From: Scilla litardierei
Taxonomy: Eukaryota; Streptophyta; Magnoliopsida; Asparagales; Asparagaceae
Direction: 5' to 3'
Assembly (NCBI GenBank): GCA_030789695.1
Contig: CM061134.1
Coordinates: 59,279,334 to 59,343,333 of the forward strand
DNA length: 64,000 bases
The notes beneath the pieces are model-generated. The model was given only the letters and a program-made list of their open reading frames with translations. It did no database searches and was not told the DNA's origin. Positions 11,699 to 23,751 of the stretch are shown here, piece after piece. The position numbers were made by a program, and so were the translations under genes. Numbering within the stretch: the stretch's first letter is position 1; every line of letters begins with the position of its first letter.

Positions 11699-12109
11699 TG
11701 TTGGATATTGGACTCCCCGGATTTAGTTTTGGATGATGAGCAAACATAAATATAATATGAACTAACACTTTGTGAGCGCAGTTATGGAGATCGTCGCCAA
11801 ATTCACATGAATATCAATTACGACGTCTCAAGACTTCTCAAAGCACGTGATCGTATGCCTAAAGCTTCGTTGAAGCTTATGGACCAATGTAGAAGTCATG
11901 AAGATTCGATTGAAGCTATTGAAGACGGTATCGTCAAGTTTAATTTATAGTCTTTAAGCTTCTTTCGTAGAATGTTAAGCCTTGAGTAGGTCTTACGTTT
12001 TAATTCTTCATAACGCTCATATCTTAGCTCTAGGATCTTTGTAGAAGTCCATACAATCCTTCCCGAAGCATCGCGCTTCGATTCGCGACTTCTTGTGCAT
12101 GTTAGTTGG

Positions 12110-12770
12110 TTCAAGAAGAAGAACTGACCGACTAGATGGTGATCTAGTCGGTCAGCCAAGCTTCTTGGACCGACTAGTTTCTGTCAGTTAATTCTTTGCT
12201 CTTTACTGTTTACAGTTAGTCGGTCTAAGTTGACTCACCGACCGACTAGTTTGTGAACTAGTCGGTCAGTGATGCTTCTGTGACCGACTAGTTGAGCTTT
12301 CCCTGAACATGCACATTTGAACCTAAGCTACTGTTTATCATTAGTCGGTCTGTGTTCATTGATCGACCGACTAGTTGATGAACTAGTCGGTCAACTTTCC
12401 TTCTTAGACCGACTAGTTTAATTTACTGTACATGCCAAAATTTTCACCATACTTACTATTTATTGTTAGTCGGTCAATGTTCATTTGGTGACCGACTAGT
12501 TGGTGAATTAGTCGGTCAACATTTGTTCTTGGACCGACTAAGTCTAATTCTTCTCAGACTTCAGTTTTATCTGTTAGTCGGTCCACATTGAGTAACCGAC
12601 CGACTAGTTGTGAAACTAGTCGGTCAGCTACTCTTCTTAGACCGACTAGTTCCTTAGTCTGTTCTTTGATCTTTTCTCAGTTTACTCATTAGTCGGTTTA
12701 CGTTAATTGACCGACCGACTAGTTGATGAACTAGTCGGTCGGTGGTTGTTCTTTGACCGACTAGTTGGGT
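12110..12770. repeat. Array of ACCGACTAG / CTAGTCGGT palindromes in Sirevirus U3
   Basis: Units of about 110-125 bp each contain outer TAGTCGGT and ACCGACTA motifs around a central hairpin. The cleanest hairpin, 12711-12742, has 14-bp perfect arms (CCGACCGACTAGTT) and a 4-nt loop. The last unit lies about 65 bp before the TATA box. Confidence 0.9.
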
Positions 12771-12830
12771 TCAGAAAAGAGCCGTTGGAGCTTTAATTGA
12801 AACGTTTTTCTCTCTCTCTCTCCTCTATCC

Positions 12831-12838
12831 TATATATA
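12831..12838 (+). promoter_or_regulatory. Sirevirus LTR TATA box
   Basis: TATATATA follows a (TC)n tract and lies downstream of the palindrome array. It is the likely LTR core promoter. Confidence 0.7.
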
Positions 12839-13552
12839 CTTGATGGGCTGCATTCTTTGCTGCCAAGGCTGATATTATTGCAAGTTTAGAGATCAAGAGA
12901 ATTCATTCCAAGCTCATTAAAAGCTCATTCATTCCATTCAATAATCTCTCCTCACTCTTACTTCCAAAGAGAGATTCATTGAGTGTGAAGCCTTCCAAGA
13001 CAAGTGCTTGATTCTAGGTCACCAACATCCCCAAAGCTCTCCATCGCTGATCTACATCTTGGAGCTAGGGTTTGGTGCCACTTCTTCCTCAAAATCATCC
13101 TTGCCCTAATTCGTAAGCAATACTCAAGGCATAGGTATTTTGTTCGGTAAGAAGTTTTCTTATTTCATTTCATATTTGATTTGTAAGTTTCACTCTCGGT
13201 TGTGAGAGTGTGGTTGTGATCCCGGGTTGTGGGAGTCACAAATTACATTTTGTATGATTTGACTTGTGGAGGATTTTCACAAGTATTTCATAGTGGAAAT
13301 CTTGAGTTAGGGTTTCTAACTCAAGTATTCGGAGGGGATCCGGGTGGTTGGGACGTAGGATCACCGGGAACAAGTCGGAGAGACTTGGGTGGATCCGAAC
13401 CCAGTAACATCTCTTGTTAGCATTGTTAATTTTGTGTTGTCATTCAATTTAAGCTTCCGCAAATTGATTTGGTAGTTGTTTGCATTATAATTAGGAATTA
13501 TACTCCTTGTTATTTTTAAAGTACTATTCACCCCCCCTCTAGTACTTGTGCA

Positions 13553-15035
13553 GTAGCTTGTAGGGCATTACAATTCATACTTTTTATACAAAGAGAATTA
13601 ACGAAGGAAGCTTCCAACACTTCAAATGAGAGTTAAAATTTACTAATGAGGCTTCCAACGTTCAAATTGACATAACTCCCAACAAAATTAATGAGGGCAA
13701 AATGACGGAAAATTCACTTATTCATTTCTAAAGAGAGCAACGCTCACACGCTTCTAACTTTTCTAAAAGAGAGCAATTTTTCACAAGCTTCAAGGAAAAT
13801 TGTGTAATAAGCTTCTAACATTGCTAAAGAGAGCAATTTTTCACAAGTTTACAAAATTTAAGGAGTAATCCTTTCAATTGGCATCATGAATCATCATTTC
13901 ACAATTTTAATGTGGGAATTTCAAAATCATGGCATCAAGAGCTCGACATCCATACAATATTATCCTAGAATGCACCATGTAAAGAATTTGTCCACATAAC
14001 CCTAAAAGTTGCAATCTTTATCATCAAGATGAATAGGAATGAAACATGAGAATTGGGATTGGACTCCTACCTCATCAGAGAAGCAAAACCCCCATCAATT
14101 GAAGAGAGCCCACCATCTTCAAGCTTCAAGCCCTATCCTCTTCCAATTCCAAGCTCAAGCCCTAATTTCGCAATTCCCCCCATGAATCCATCTCCAAGCT
14201 CCCAAGAATCCCAAATTCCGCTTTCAATTTCGTGAGTCCCCATCTCCAAACTTCAATCCCCCATGACTCCTCTTTTCCCCCAAATCTTCCTTCTCTCTGC
14301 AATGAATCCCCCCTTCTTCCTTTCTTCTCTCCTCCCCTTCTTTTTCTTGCTTGAATTCAATTCGGCCAGGGGGGGCTGAGAGCATTCGGCAGTTCAAGAG
14401 GAAAGGCAAGTAGGCCTGGGCAACAATTCGACAAGAGGAAGGGGGAGAATTCGGCCTTGGGGTGGAATTTTTGGCAGGATGGAGGGATGTCGATTTCAGC
14501 GGTCATCTTGGGAGATTTCGGCAGCCATGGGGAAGGGAGATCGGCAGCATGGGGCAAGGGCTTCGGCCTGTGTTTTGGGGGAGAAGAGAATAGGAAAAAG
14601 AAAAAGAAAGAATAGCAGGAATTTGGGGTATTTACAATTTTTCCATTCTAATATAAATCCCTCTCCTCTCTTCTTACTTTCTAATATTTCTAGCCCAACT
14701 CGCAAGCCCAACAATACACTCTAGCTACGAAAATTAGCTTAGGGCATAAGCAAGACTAATAAGAATGAGAATCAACATCAAACACCAACAAGAATAACAA
14801 TGATAATACTAAGATGAACAAAAATAATAACCACCACCATACCATTCAGTAATAATAAATTTACTAAAATATTCCCTTTTGAATGCCATCACTAAACACA
14901 CCAATAAACAATAATAACATCCAATACAACCATATAACCATTCACGTAGGAAATTACTACGCAGAGAACAAAATTACTATTCACACACACATTACTATAG
15001 TCATCCTACGTATAGAACACTAGGGCCATTACAGA
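13553..15035 (-). repeat. Probable LTR remnant, chromovirus type
   Basis: The right edge reads TGTAATGGCCCTAG on the minus strand, a TGTAA start typical of chromovirus LTRs. A TATA-like TTTATATTAG lies on the minus strand near 14646. There is no convincing gene: the small ORFs at 14053-14724 are Pro/Ser-rich low-complexity frames. A near-copy of the right-edge sequence (TAGGGCATTACA) occurs at the left, 13561-13572. The partner LTR and target duplication were not found. Confidence 0.4.
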
Positions 15036-16019
15036 TGATGAGGCTAAGCCTGTAGTGGCGGCTAACCACGGTGTCAAATCCGGAAGGATGCGGTAGACGG
15101 TCCGAACTTCCCGGGACGAGGTCAAGCACGACCGATGGTGACGAGCTAACCTGTGCAAGGAGCAATTCGTCAGAAAGGCCAGATTGGGATCCAACCCTTA
15201 GCCTCTCCGATGCCTAAATCAGTAATAGGACTTAAAGCGGGGGCTAGACATGCAGGTCCGACTGAAGGTGAGTCGACCGTACGTGACGAGCTATGTATGG
15301 TGGAAGAACAAAGATATGGACGACCTTTGCTCTTGTGTGTGAGTAATAATATTGCGAGTAAATTTTCCAACCTCCTCACCGTTGAAGGCGAAGGGGTATT
15401 TATACCTGATGGGAGGCGGTTAGGTAAGGCTGACCTGGCATGCTGACTCGACGTGCTGAGCTGGCCCTGCTGTCAGCGGAAGCTTCAGACGAGGATGTCA
15501 GGAACAGGAGCGTCAGCCACACTTTTGTCAGACGGCACAACGGCCATGGGCGCTTTTGTAAGGGTGTCAGGGCCGAAAGCATTTAGTGTCCAGGGGCGCA
15601 GCGGCCAGGGGGTGCTTTGTCAGATGGTCGGGCGGCATAAGTGTCAGTGGCGTCCTTGTATTAGGTTGTTTGTTATGTCCGATGTGCCAAGGAAATGTCG
15701 GACGGGCTGGCCCGGGCTGAGGCTGAGTGGTCCGGACACACACTTTGCGTGCTGATCTTGGCAGATCGGGAAGAGCGGATGCGCATCCTGCTGGGGTCGT
15801 GTTGGAGAGTGCCCCCATCTACGGCCGAGGCGGAGTGCACCCTTCTCCCCGTCGTGTCGGACTCTAAGATCGATAGGTGCCCTGCGGGTCTCTGAATTTC
15901 GGGTATGGAGTGCCCTGTCGTCGGGTTGACCACCTGTTCAGGGGGGATGGGCGAGCCGACGGGGTATTTCGGTGGTTTGGGGCGGAAGGTCAGACCATCA
16001 CGATCTTCAGGTTGTAACA
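15036..16019 (-). repeat. 3' LTR of a Tat-lineage Ty3/gypsy element
   Basis: On the minus strand it starts TGTTACAACCTGAAG just after the purine tract CCGGGGGCAAT. It contains a TATA box (GTATAAATACCC, about 15394-15405) and, downstream, the motif TTTAGGCATCGGAG, similar to one seen in Tat-type LTRs. The left end is placed at 15036 and is uncertain by a few bases. No 5' LTR was found in the window. Confidence 0.68.
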
Positions 16020-16030
16020 ATTGCCCCCGG
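16020..16030 (-). other. Polypurine tract of the Tat-lineage element
   Basis: The minus strand reads TTCCGGGGGCAAT, abutting the LTR start TGTTACAACC. This sets the element on the minus strand and makes the following plus-strand genes antisense to it. Confidence 0.65.
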
Positions 16031-16322
16031 AATTCGAGTTCGAGGGGGGAGCCCGACTCGGATCCGATGACGTATTACTTTCCCTGCTCTGAAACGGCGG
16101 TTCGGATCCCGATCCGTGCTCGGGAGCGGTGGAGCAAGTCTAGGAATTCACACCCTATTCGCCATTATTGCGATTTGAAAGTTCTTGGGGAAAATCGGAG
16201 CGCCTTCGCTAGTGATCTTGCGACGTGTGGATGAGGCGACTTTCACGCCAGTCGAGGCGTCAGGGATGCTCCAATGGGCGTCGGGTGGTGGCGCATCGAC
16301 GGTCGAGATGGCCTGTTGTCTT

Positions 16323-16330
16323 CTATAAGT
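16323..16330 (+). promoter_or_regulatory. TATA box of antisense gene aORF1
   Basis: CTATAAGT lies about 175 bp before the start codon of aORF1. The TATA box of aORF2 holds a similar place at 19231. Confidence 0.55.
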
Positions 16331-16500
16331 ATGGAAAGGAGATCAGCGGAAGCTTTCTTTCAATTTCAACTCCTCTTCGTGCCTCCCGGTTTTTGTCAGT
16401 CGTCCACCGACGTTGTCGCTGTTGTCTTCGCCGGAGGTCCGTTTCAGATCGTCTTCTCAGCTTGGCTGCTCTACTAGGTAATCCTTGTATCCTTTAACTG

Positions 16501-18485
16501 ATGGCTTCTCATTTTGACTCCGGAGGGGGTAGTAGTGCGGCGACAGAGGAGTTAATGGCAGAGGAAAGGTGGTGGGGGGCGCAGAGGCCTCAGCGGAGGA
16601 GGACGTGGCGTACTGACATACCGAGGACGATTAAAGCCGTCAGGTGCAGGCCGGACATGATCAACATTAGGGAGATTCGGGTGCGGTTTGTGCGCCCGCC
16701 CTGCGAAGCATGGGTACCGGGACCTGAGGAAAGGGTATGTTTGCCTGGGGATAATGAAGTTGGGGTCTACGCCTGATCCTTCGAGTTGGGACTTCGCTTC
16801 CTGATCCATCCTTACCTCCTACACCTGATAAACTTCCTAGAGGTGCCGATCTTCGCCTTGGCACCCCGCTCATGGGGCTTGCTGGTGGGGTTCACCGTGC
16901 TATGCTTTGCCAGCTCACTGAGCCCGTCCCTGGCTTTGTTCCAGCACTTCTTCGCAGTTCGAAAGAGGAGGATGTACCACTGCGTCTGCGCGAGGAGGGG
17001 GAGGGAGCTCATCGTCGGGGTGCCCGCTGATGTCGGCAGGTGGATGGAGGATTTTTTCTTTGTTGAGATGCCGGTCGACATGGTGCTGATGTCGAACTGG
17101 GGGCGCTGAACTCTCTGGTGAATGAGAGGGTGAAGCTAACCGGTGAAGATCTGGCGAAGATGCAGATCTTGGCGGAGCTGCCCGAGGTGCACCGCTGGTT
17201 GGCGAACTTAACGCAGGACAGTCGGCTCGCCCAGGATTTTTGGTCCCAAGGTAGTTTGAGTTGGGTGAGCATTTATCAAAGCTTACCCTGATCTTTCCCT
17301 CCTTCGCAGGTGAAGACGTAATGCAAGCACCGGAGGGGGTATCAAGGGCAGCCGGAGCACCGGTCACGGAGGACGTCGGCCCTCGTGAGAAGGGAAAGAA
17401 AGTGGTGGGAGAAGAAGGACCTCGAAAATGGGGGGCCGAGGCTCGGGCGAGGAGGGGGCGAACCAAAGGCGAAGGACGTCCGAATCGGGTGCCTCTTCTG
17501 GTCGAGCCGGCGAGGGTCTACCCGAGGGTCCGCCCATCCGGGGAGTGGTCCTCCCAGTTCCCACGCGGATTCCCGAGGCGGGCGAGCCTCGCAAGGCGCC
17601 CCCGGTCCAGAAATGGCCGTATGGAATCCCCATGCGGGATATGGGAAGGGCGACAAACCTGAGTTGCGAGAACGCTCTCATTAGTTTTCAAGAGGACCAA
17701 GGCTGAGGTCGAGGCTGCCAGGTGATAGTCTTCACCGACTGACCTATCGGATAGGTCGTGATGTGTCGATATTCGAAGATGCCGGGGTGCCGGTGCATCT
17801 AACGGAGTATTGCATGCTGCCACAGGATCGCGAGTCCTTGATCCGCGTGGGGGCGGAGCACCTGTGTGGCTCTGCTCTGTGGCACGTCATGCAGGTAGGT
17901 CGAATTCCTCGTCTCGCCTCCCAGGTTTTCTTTACTTGTGTTCGATTGAGCGGGGCCTTTTTGTAGATGGTCACAGCTATGGTGGCCCTACAGCGCCGAA
18001 CTCCGGTGGCCGCCATGAAGGCGGCTCTCGACAAGGCGATGATCGATCTCGCTGACGTCAGAGAGAAGCTGAGGGAGAAGGAAGCGGAGCTGGAGAGGGT
18101 TGCGATGGCCTGCAAAGTCAAGAAGATGCTGGCCGCGTACTTCGATTCGTCGAAGGGTACGATCGAGCGCCAACTCTTGGAGGGGGAGCGGGAGCGGGCC
18201 AATATCCTGGTGAAGCACACCGAGGAGATGACTAGCAAGAAAATGGTGATCGAGCTGCAGGCGGGGCAGATAGCCGACCTGAAGAAGACCATCAAGGTGG
18301 AGAGGAGGGAGTAGGGTATTTTGAAGCAGCAGCTGGAGGAGAGATAGGGGGTTGAGCGCGACGTGATCGAATCCGCTATCTGTCGTTATCATGACGAGCA
18401 TGTCGTTCCGCAGCTTCAAGAGGCGACGGAGGCGGGAATTCGTCAGGTGGCGAGGGACCTGGGGGCTCGGCCGATGGAGAGGTGA
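16501..18485 (+). pseudogene. aORF1: antisense gene of the Tat element, gypsy-type transposon protein
   Basis: The gene opens at ATG 16501 (MASHFDSG). The first large exon matches the plant 'putative gypsy-type transposon' family: GDNEVGVY, HPYLLHLINFLEVPIF, FFAVRKRRMYH, VEMPVDMV. Two introns with GT...AG ends are inferred at 17251-17309 and 17895-17966. The first joins DFWSQG to EDVMQAP in frame; the second joins HVMQ to MVTAMVAL. The last exon (17967 on) is a long charged coiled coil. Breaks: TGA at about 16774 where aORF2 has cysteine, a one-base loss in a G run near 17100, TAG at 18313 and a further TAG near 18343. The frame ends at TGA 18483-18485. It is antisense to the element's own genes and lies next to its 3' LTR, as described for extra ORFs of Tat elements. 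Function unknown. Confidence 0.72.
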
Positions 18486-18959
18486 CGATGCTGAGGATTT
18501 AGAGTAAAGGAACTTTATTTCCTCTTGTAAGGCCGGCCGATGGCCGAGCCTGATGTAGTGTTGTATTCTCGGCGGGCTCTGTGAATGGACTTGCCATTTA
18601 AAATAAATGAAATGGATTGATTTCGTCTTGGTTTCTTCTTCTCCTTGCTAAGTGTGTGGACTGTTTGCTTGCGAGGGTATAATTGCCCCCCAACATCCAT
18701 CTGTCCGCGAGCGCTAGGTCATGGGGAGAGGGATGTTGAGACACAGTATGTTGACGGCATACGAATGAGTGCAGGGTGAACTGGTGATCCATTGATTCGG
18801 GGCGAGGTGAGGCATTCTGCCCTATCAGTTTGTGGAGGGTTGGTGTCACAGTCCGACCCCGAACATGTGATGCCCAATGTCCCTAGCTACTGTAATGCTG
18901 GCGGGGCCCTTCTTGGGCCCGGGTAAGGAAAGAGGGGGGATTTTGAAGCTAATTTGACT
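18486..18959 (+). other. Spacer between aORF1 and aORF2
   Basis: The 3' untranslated region of aORF1 probably ends near 18605, where AATAAATG occurs. The rest has no gene. The string ATAATTGCCCCCCAAC near 18678 resembles the polypurine tract at 16020 and may be an internal duplicate. Confidence 0.5.
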
Positions 18960-19230
18960 TGGCGTAATCATTTCGACGCAAAAGAGGGCGTGAATCTAAG
19001 CGTTTTGATGTCCATTGCGTGAACCGATGCGATCTTTTCGAATCGACGTCGGACGGGAATCGAAGCGGTTCGGCCACTCTTTGGGGGACGCATAGCGGAT
19101 ACGACAGCTGCTATCAGTCGAGGCGTCATACCGCACGGATCGAAGCGTCATATCGCGGATCGAAGCGTCAATGGGCGCGGATCGTCGACACGTGGTGGGA
19201 AGTCTACGGTCGCGATCTTTCGAGGCACCT

Positions 19231-19237
19231 TATAAAG
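19231..19237 (+). promoter_or_regulatory. TATA box of antisense gene aORF2
   Basis: TATAAAG lies about 205 bp before ATG 19438. Just upstream are three degenerate repeats of a TCGAAGCGTCA motif (19085-19175). Confidence 0.6.
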
Positions 19238-19437
19238 AGCTCTGGGTGGGGAGCCACTGAGGGTTTCTATCTTGAAAAATTTTCTGAGAGCTTGTGGTTG
19301 TCGAGGATTGTTTAGCTCCTACCGAAGTTGTCGTCGGAGATCCAGCCACCATCGCAGCGTCGTCGTCGAAGCCGTCAGCATCGTTCAGGTACTAAACCTC
19401 TTCTTTCTTGATGTCTTCGTCAACGTCTTCCTTCCAC

Positions 19438-21795
19438 ATGTCGGGGTCGAGGGCGGAGGAGGAAGTGAGCTCCATCGCAGATACGGCGCAGAGTTCGAGG
19501 GAGGGGTCATCGGAGAGTCGGAGCAGTAGCACGGGCGACGAGCAATCAGTGGGCTCGCCCTTGGAGGCCCCGAAGGACTAGAAGAAGGGGAAACGACTCG
19601 TAAAGAGGATCTCGAAGCCCATTACTCCGGCCGTTGTTACGGCGGTGGGGGCCAGCAAGGTGCCCGACGAGATCACGGGTGTGAGGTCGGTGTTGAGGAC
19701 GTCTATTTCAGAAATCAGCGAGTCGTTCATCAGGCCGCCCTACTCCGTCTAGGAGCCCACCGCGCTGAAACGGGTGTGTTTTGCAGGAGACTACGAGGTG
19801 GGGGTGTACGTGGCCTGCTTTCAGCAGGGTTGCGCTTTCCCTCATCCATTCGTGCTAGAGATCTTGAACTTCCTAGAGTTTCCACTGTTCTGCCTGATGC
19901 CGAATTTCTTCAGCACAATCATCGGCTTTCTGGTGTTGTGCGTGGGAAAACGAGTCTGTCCGTCCCTGTTCCTAATCCGGTACTTCTTTGCAGTGAAGAG
20001 GCTAAGGTCCTACTATTACCTGTCCGTAAAGAAAAGCCACCCCCTCATCAGAGGGCTGTCGGACAAGATTAAGGGGTGGAGTAAGCACTACGTTTTTGTC
20101 TCGGTGCCCGTGGATGTGGTTATGAGATCGAACTGGGGGGCTGAATCCCGATGCAAAGGAGGGGATCAAGCTGAGTGATTAGGAAGAAGATGTAGTCGGG
20201 TTCCTGATGGCAATCCTGAAAGAGGGCTGGGATTATGGGATGCTTACTGAGCCCGACATGATAGCTTGGAACATTTGGCTTGAAGGTAAAACGAACTTTG
20301 TGATTGCTGCATCTGAAGTGCTCACTCTAAGCTTTCTCTCTTCTGTAGGTCGCACCATGAGTATTTCGTTGGAGGAGATGAAGAAGCGAGCTACGGAGTA
20401 GGCGACGCTGAAAGTGAAGAAGGCGGATCCGAAGAGGTCGCACAAGGAGGTCGGAGGGGATACCTCGAGAAAGGGGAAGGCGTCCTTGAAGAGGACAAGG
20501 CTGCTCGCGACGTCGGCCGTCGCCGATACTCGGAGGGAGAGGAGTGTCAGTCGGCTCGGGGAAGGGACTGTTAAGGGGACCACCGCCTCGGTCATCGATC
20601 TTGAGGGGGGGAAGGTGAGCGGTGGGCCGAACCCGGGGTGGCAGCCCCTGAAGCCTGTCTACCGAGCCCGAGGGTACCCCCTCTGCTGAGAAGATCATAG
20701 CCCATGATCACCCTGAGGGTTCTGGCGGGTCGGGCTCCGGGCCCATGTCGTCGGGTTGGGATGGCTGGCCTTACGACTGCCCGCGGTTTGTGTTGGAGAG
20801 GCAGACCCACCCCAGCTACGAGGCCTCGCTCATCCACTTCAAAGCTAGAAAGGCCGAGGTTGAGGGCTATCTGGATGAGGCCCTTCATCGGATGCCCTTC
20901 CGAGTGGGGACCAACGAGTCCATCTTTGAAGATGGTGGGGTTGCGGTGAGGTTGGCGGAGAACTTTTTCCTGCCCTGTGATAGGGAGGGTTTATCTGCCG
21001 TCGAGCATGAAGGGTTGTGCGGCACCGTGGTATGGCACAGCATGCAGGTAAGCGGTCCAAACTGGGTCAAATCTTTTGGGTGGTTTTGTTGAGTATCCCC
21101 ACAGACTTTTCTTTAGTTGTGCAGGCCATCCTTATGATGCTCGCCGCTAGGGGCCACATGCCAGCCATAAACAAGGCCGAGGGTGCCGTCGCGAGAATGG
21201 CGGCCGAGCTCGCTGAGCTTCACAAGAATGCCGGTGAGCAGCTGGAGAAGGAGAAGGGCAGGTGCAGCCAGTTCGAGTCGGAGGTCCAGCACCTGAAGGG
21301 GCTCCTTGTGGATCGTGAGGCGAAGGCCGCCTCTGTAGCCGATCAGGTGAAGGAGCTGGAGAGTGCGCTGGAATGGGAGGAGGTGCATGCCGCCGACCTG
21401 GAGGCCCAGGGGAAGTTCGCAAGAGAAGAGTTGGACCGAAAGACCGAGGAGTTTCGGTCGTATCAGGAGTCGACCGTCATCCTCGCCCTCATGGATGCGG
21501 TGTATGATGGCATAATGGAGGGTAAGGCCACAGGCTGGAAGGCCTGCCTAAGCCGGGTGAACGAAAGGGCGGCCAACCTCTGCCCTCCGATTGAGGTCGA
21601 CTTCGACGCGCAGTGGCCTCGGAGGGGGAGGAAGAGGCAGGGGAGGATGAGGACATGTTTGAGGACGTGTTTATCGACGAGGTTGTGGTCACCGAGGAGG
21701 CAGCCGTCGATAATAAGGCCGACCCTTTGGAAGTCGTCGGGAGGGATGTCGCGCCGAGCGGCAGAGCCTCAGGCGGCAGTGGTCCTCATGAGTAG
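19438..21795 (+). pseudogene. aORF2: second antisense gene of the Tat element, paralogue of aORF1
   Basis: It opens at ATG 19438 (MSGSRAEEE). The first part is acidic and Ser-rich, then the gypsy-type transposon domain follows (GDYEVGVYV, HPFVLEILNFLEFPLF, RYFFAVKRLRSYYYLSVKK, KHYVFVSVPVDVV). Introns are inferred at 20286-20348 and 21048-21124, at the same protein positions as in aORF1 (after WLEG and after HSMQ). The final exon is a long coiled coil ending in an acidic tail at 21795. Breaks: TAGs near 19579 and 19750, an indel in the G run at the NWG motif near 20136, TAG near 20196 and 20399, and a frame change near 21613. The match to aORF1 in domain order, introns and promoter spacing argues for duplication of a once functional gene. 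Function unknown. Confidence 0.74.
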
Positions 21796-22100
21796 TCTTG
21801 TCTTGCCATTCTCCGCCCTTTTTTTCTTTTTTTGTTTAGAGGGAACAGCGGGGCTGGCTCGAGGGAGGCCTCGTTTTGTTAGGTCGGCCCCTGCCACTAT
21901 TGTAAGGTTCGGACTATATATATAATGAAGTTTCCGTTAAATTTTGTTCTCTTTGTTTGGCGAAGCCCCGAGATATACCTGTGGGATAAGGGGGAGCGTG
22001 CAGCTCGGCCCTTTTCCTCTTCGCCGTGATGGGTGGCCTAGTTTCGTGAGCTTGCCCCGCGGTTTGATGGGGATCTTTCCCAAGTTAGAGCGCGCTTAGA
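21796..22100 (+). other. 3' region of aORF2
   Basis: No gene. T-rich sequence with a TATATATATAATGAAG stretch near 21915, then GC-rich sequence that stops abruptly near 22100, where AT-rich decayed DNA begins. Confidence 0.45.
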
Positions 22101-23750
22101 TAATGACTAGGGATTCGCTTGGAATAGCCTTTTTCAATAACTTTTACAAGAATTTAGCAATGATGATGGGGATGTTATTAGTAAAGCCTATGCTAATGAG
22201 GGTGGTGACAAAATGGGAAGAAGTAAATATCAATGATGGTAATATCGATGATAACGGTGAAAATGTTCATGGTGAAGGCCTTGTATGCCAGTGAAGGTGA
22301 AGATGGATGGTTAGGTTGTTAATTTATCATAGAATATAATAAAGTATGTAAAGAAAGATACTTGACTACAAATACTTCATGTTTGTTCTCAATAATTTTG
22401 ACCCAACAGAGGATGAGTGTCTTTGATAGAAAGAAAATGAGATAGCAGCGTGCGTGAAGGACTTTGATTTTAGGGTGTGCTTTCCTCTCCATTCATTCTT
22501 CTTATAAAGTATGGCATGACTATGGTCCAATTTGCCTTAATGCGGTTGGATGTTTGGTAGGAGTCATCAAGTAACGCCATTTCAAAGGCATTACACTATT
22601 GTTTAGGTTGTTTAATTATATGTTTAAGATAGTGGAGTGCCTCAAAACATGTGGTATAGCTTCATAGGATTAAAAAAAGATGTTTGTTCATTTACAGCAA
22701 TAATAAAGGTTAGAAAGGACGTTATATATTTAGAAATAGATTATCAATCAACTTTCTGATTAATAAGAGTCAGACCCCCCACATACACAATGCCTTTCAA
22801 CTGTATGTCTATGTGACTAAGGGAGATGAGGAGTTTAGTGATAAGTTACAAAAACAAACCGATGAGGAGAAGGAGACTTCTCTAGTATTCATGCAAATAA
22901 TTCTGATTGATGTTGACGTTTCTATGAAACCTACTTATCAATAAAAAATAAGTTTTATTCCAGATTGTTTAATATTTTTACCTTGATTATGTATAATAGT
23001 TATGTCCTTTTTCAAGTATAGATGGCATGTGTGGGCTGCTAGTGATCAATCGTTCAAAAGGTAAAAAGAAGATATCAATCAAAGCCTCAATTGAGAAAAG
23101 GGCCATAAAGAGAAGGAAGTCACCTTTATTCACATAGTAGACCAGTTTCTAAATTTTATTTTCTCCTTGGTAGGATCAAGCTGTCTGCTTCAAGACTTGC
23201 CACCAGGTATGGTACAAAGGCTCTCCTATAACTAATTGGATGAGTGGTAAAAGGCTACTATGTTGCTCATGAGATCTTTAAAGGCCCTTTACATTTCTTC
23301 ATCCATTTGATTTTCCTTTACTGCATGCTACCAGAAGTATTTTAAAAAAGAAAGAACCTTTTCACTATGCTTGTAGAGGAATCTATAAAGAGAAGCCAAC
23401 CTTTACATTAACTGTTGGACATCCCATAGTATCTTGGGTTCCTATAGGTCTACGATGGATTGTATCTTCTTGCAATTAGCTTCTATCCTTAAGCTGGTTA
23501 TCATAAAGAAACTTTCCTCGAGTTTCTCCAAATGCACACTTGATCAAGTTAATCTTGATTTGTTTGTCCATCAAGATATGGAATGTCTCTTGCAAATCTA
23601 TAAGATGATTAACTGACTTGACTAAGTTGATTAGCATGTCATCGATATACACTTCTACATTTTACCAATTTGACGGCAGAAGCCTCTGCTAACTAACTAC
23701 TGGTATGTGGCCACAACATTCATAAGCCCAAAGTGCATCACTTTGTATCA
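22101..23750 (-). pseudogene. Heavily decayed Tat-type pol (reverse transcriptase/RNase H)
   Basis: On the minus strand, fragments of a Ty3 reverse transcriptase can be read across many stops and frame changes: a K-V-M-H-F-G-L-M-N segment near 23740-23715, VEVYIDDM near 23660-23635 (the polymerase Y-X-D-D site) and KCAFGETRGKF near 23540-23510. Further on, MDEEM and RAFKDLMS near 23290-23260 recall the start of RNase H. Order and strand fit the pol of the Tat element whose antisense genes and LTR lie to the left. From 22101 to about 22900 I recognise nothing. Confidence 0.55.
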
Positions 23751-23751
23751 G

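Larger units (their letters stand above)
11699..13552 (+). repeat. 3' LTR of the Sirevirus (about 1.85 kb)
   Basis: It begins TGTTGGATATTGG directly after the polypurine tract. The right end is placed at TTGTGCA, shortly after TTCACCCCCCCTCTAG, a motif also found near the LTR end of the second Sirevirus at 58120; the exact end is uncertain by about 20 bp. It contains the palindrome array 12110-12770 and a TATA box at 12831-12838, followed by a transcribed-looking leader. The matching 5' LTR lies outside the window. Confidence 0.8.

Noticed and set aside
12110..12770. Regular repeats with spacers considered as a CRISPR-like array
   Set aside because: Repeats are degenerate inverted motifs within a plant LTR, spacers are similar to one another, and no cas-like gene is present.
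14053..14724. Small Pro/Ser-rich open frames
   Set aside because: No conserved motif; the region looks like an LTR with minus-strand TATA.
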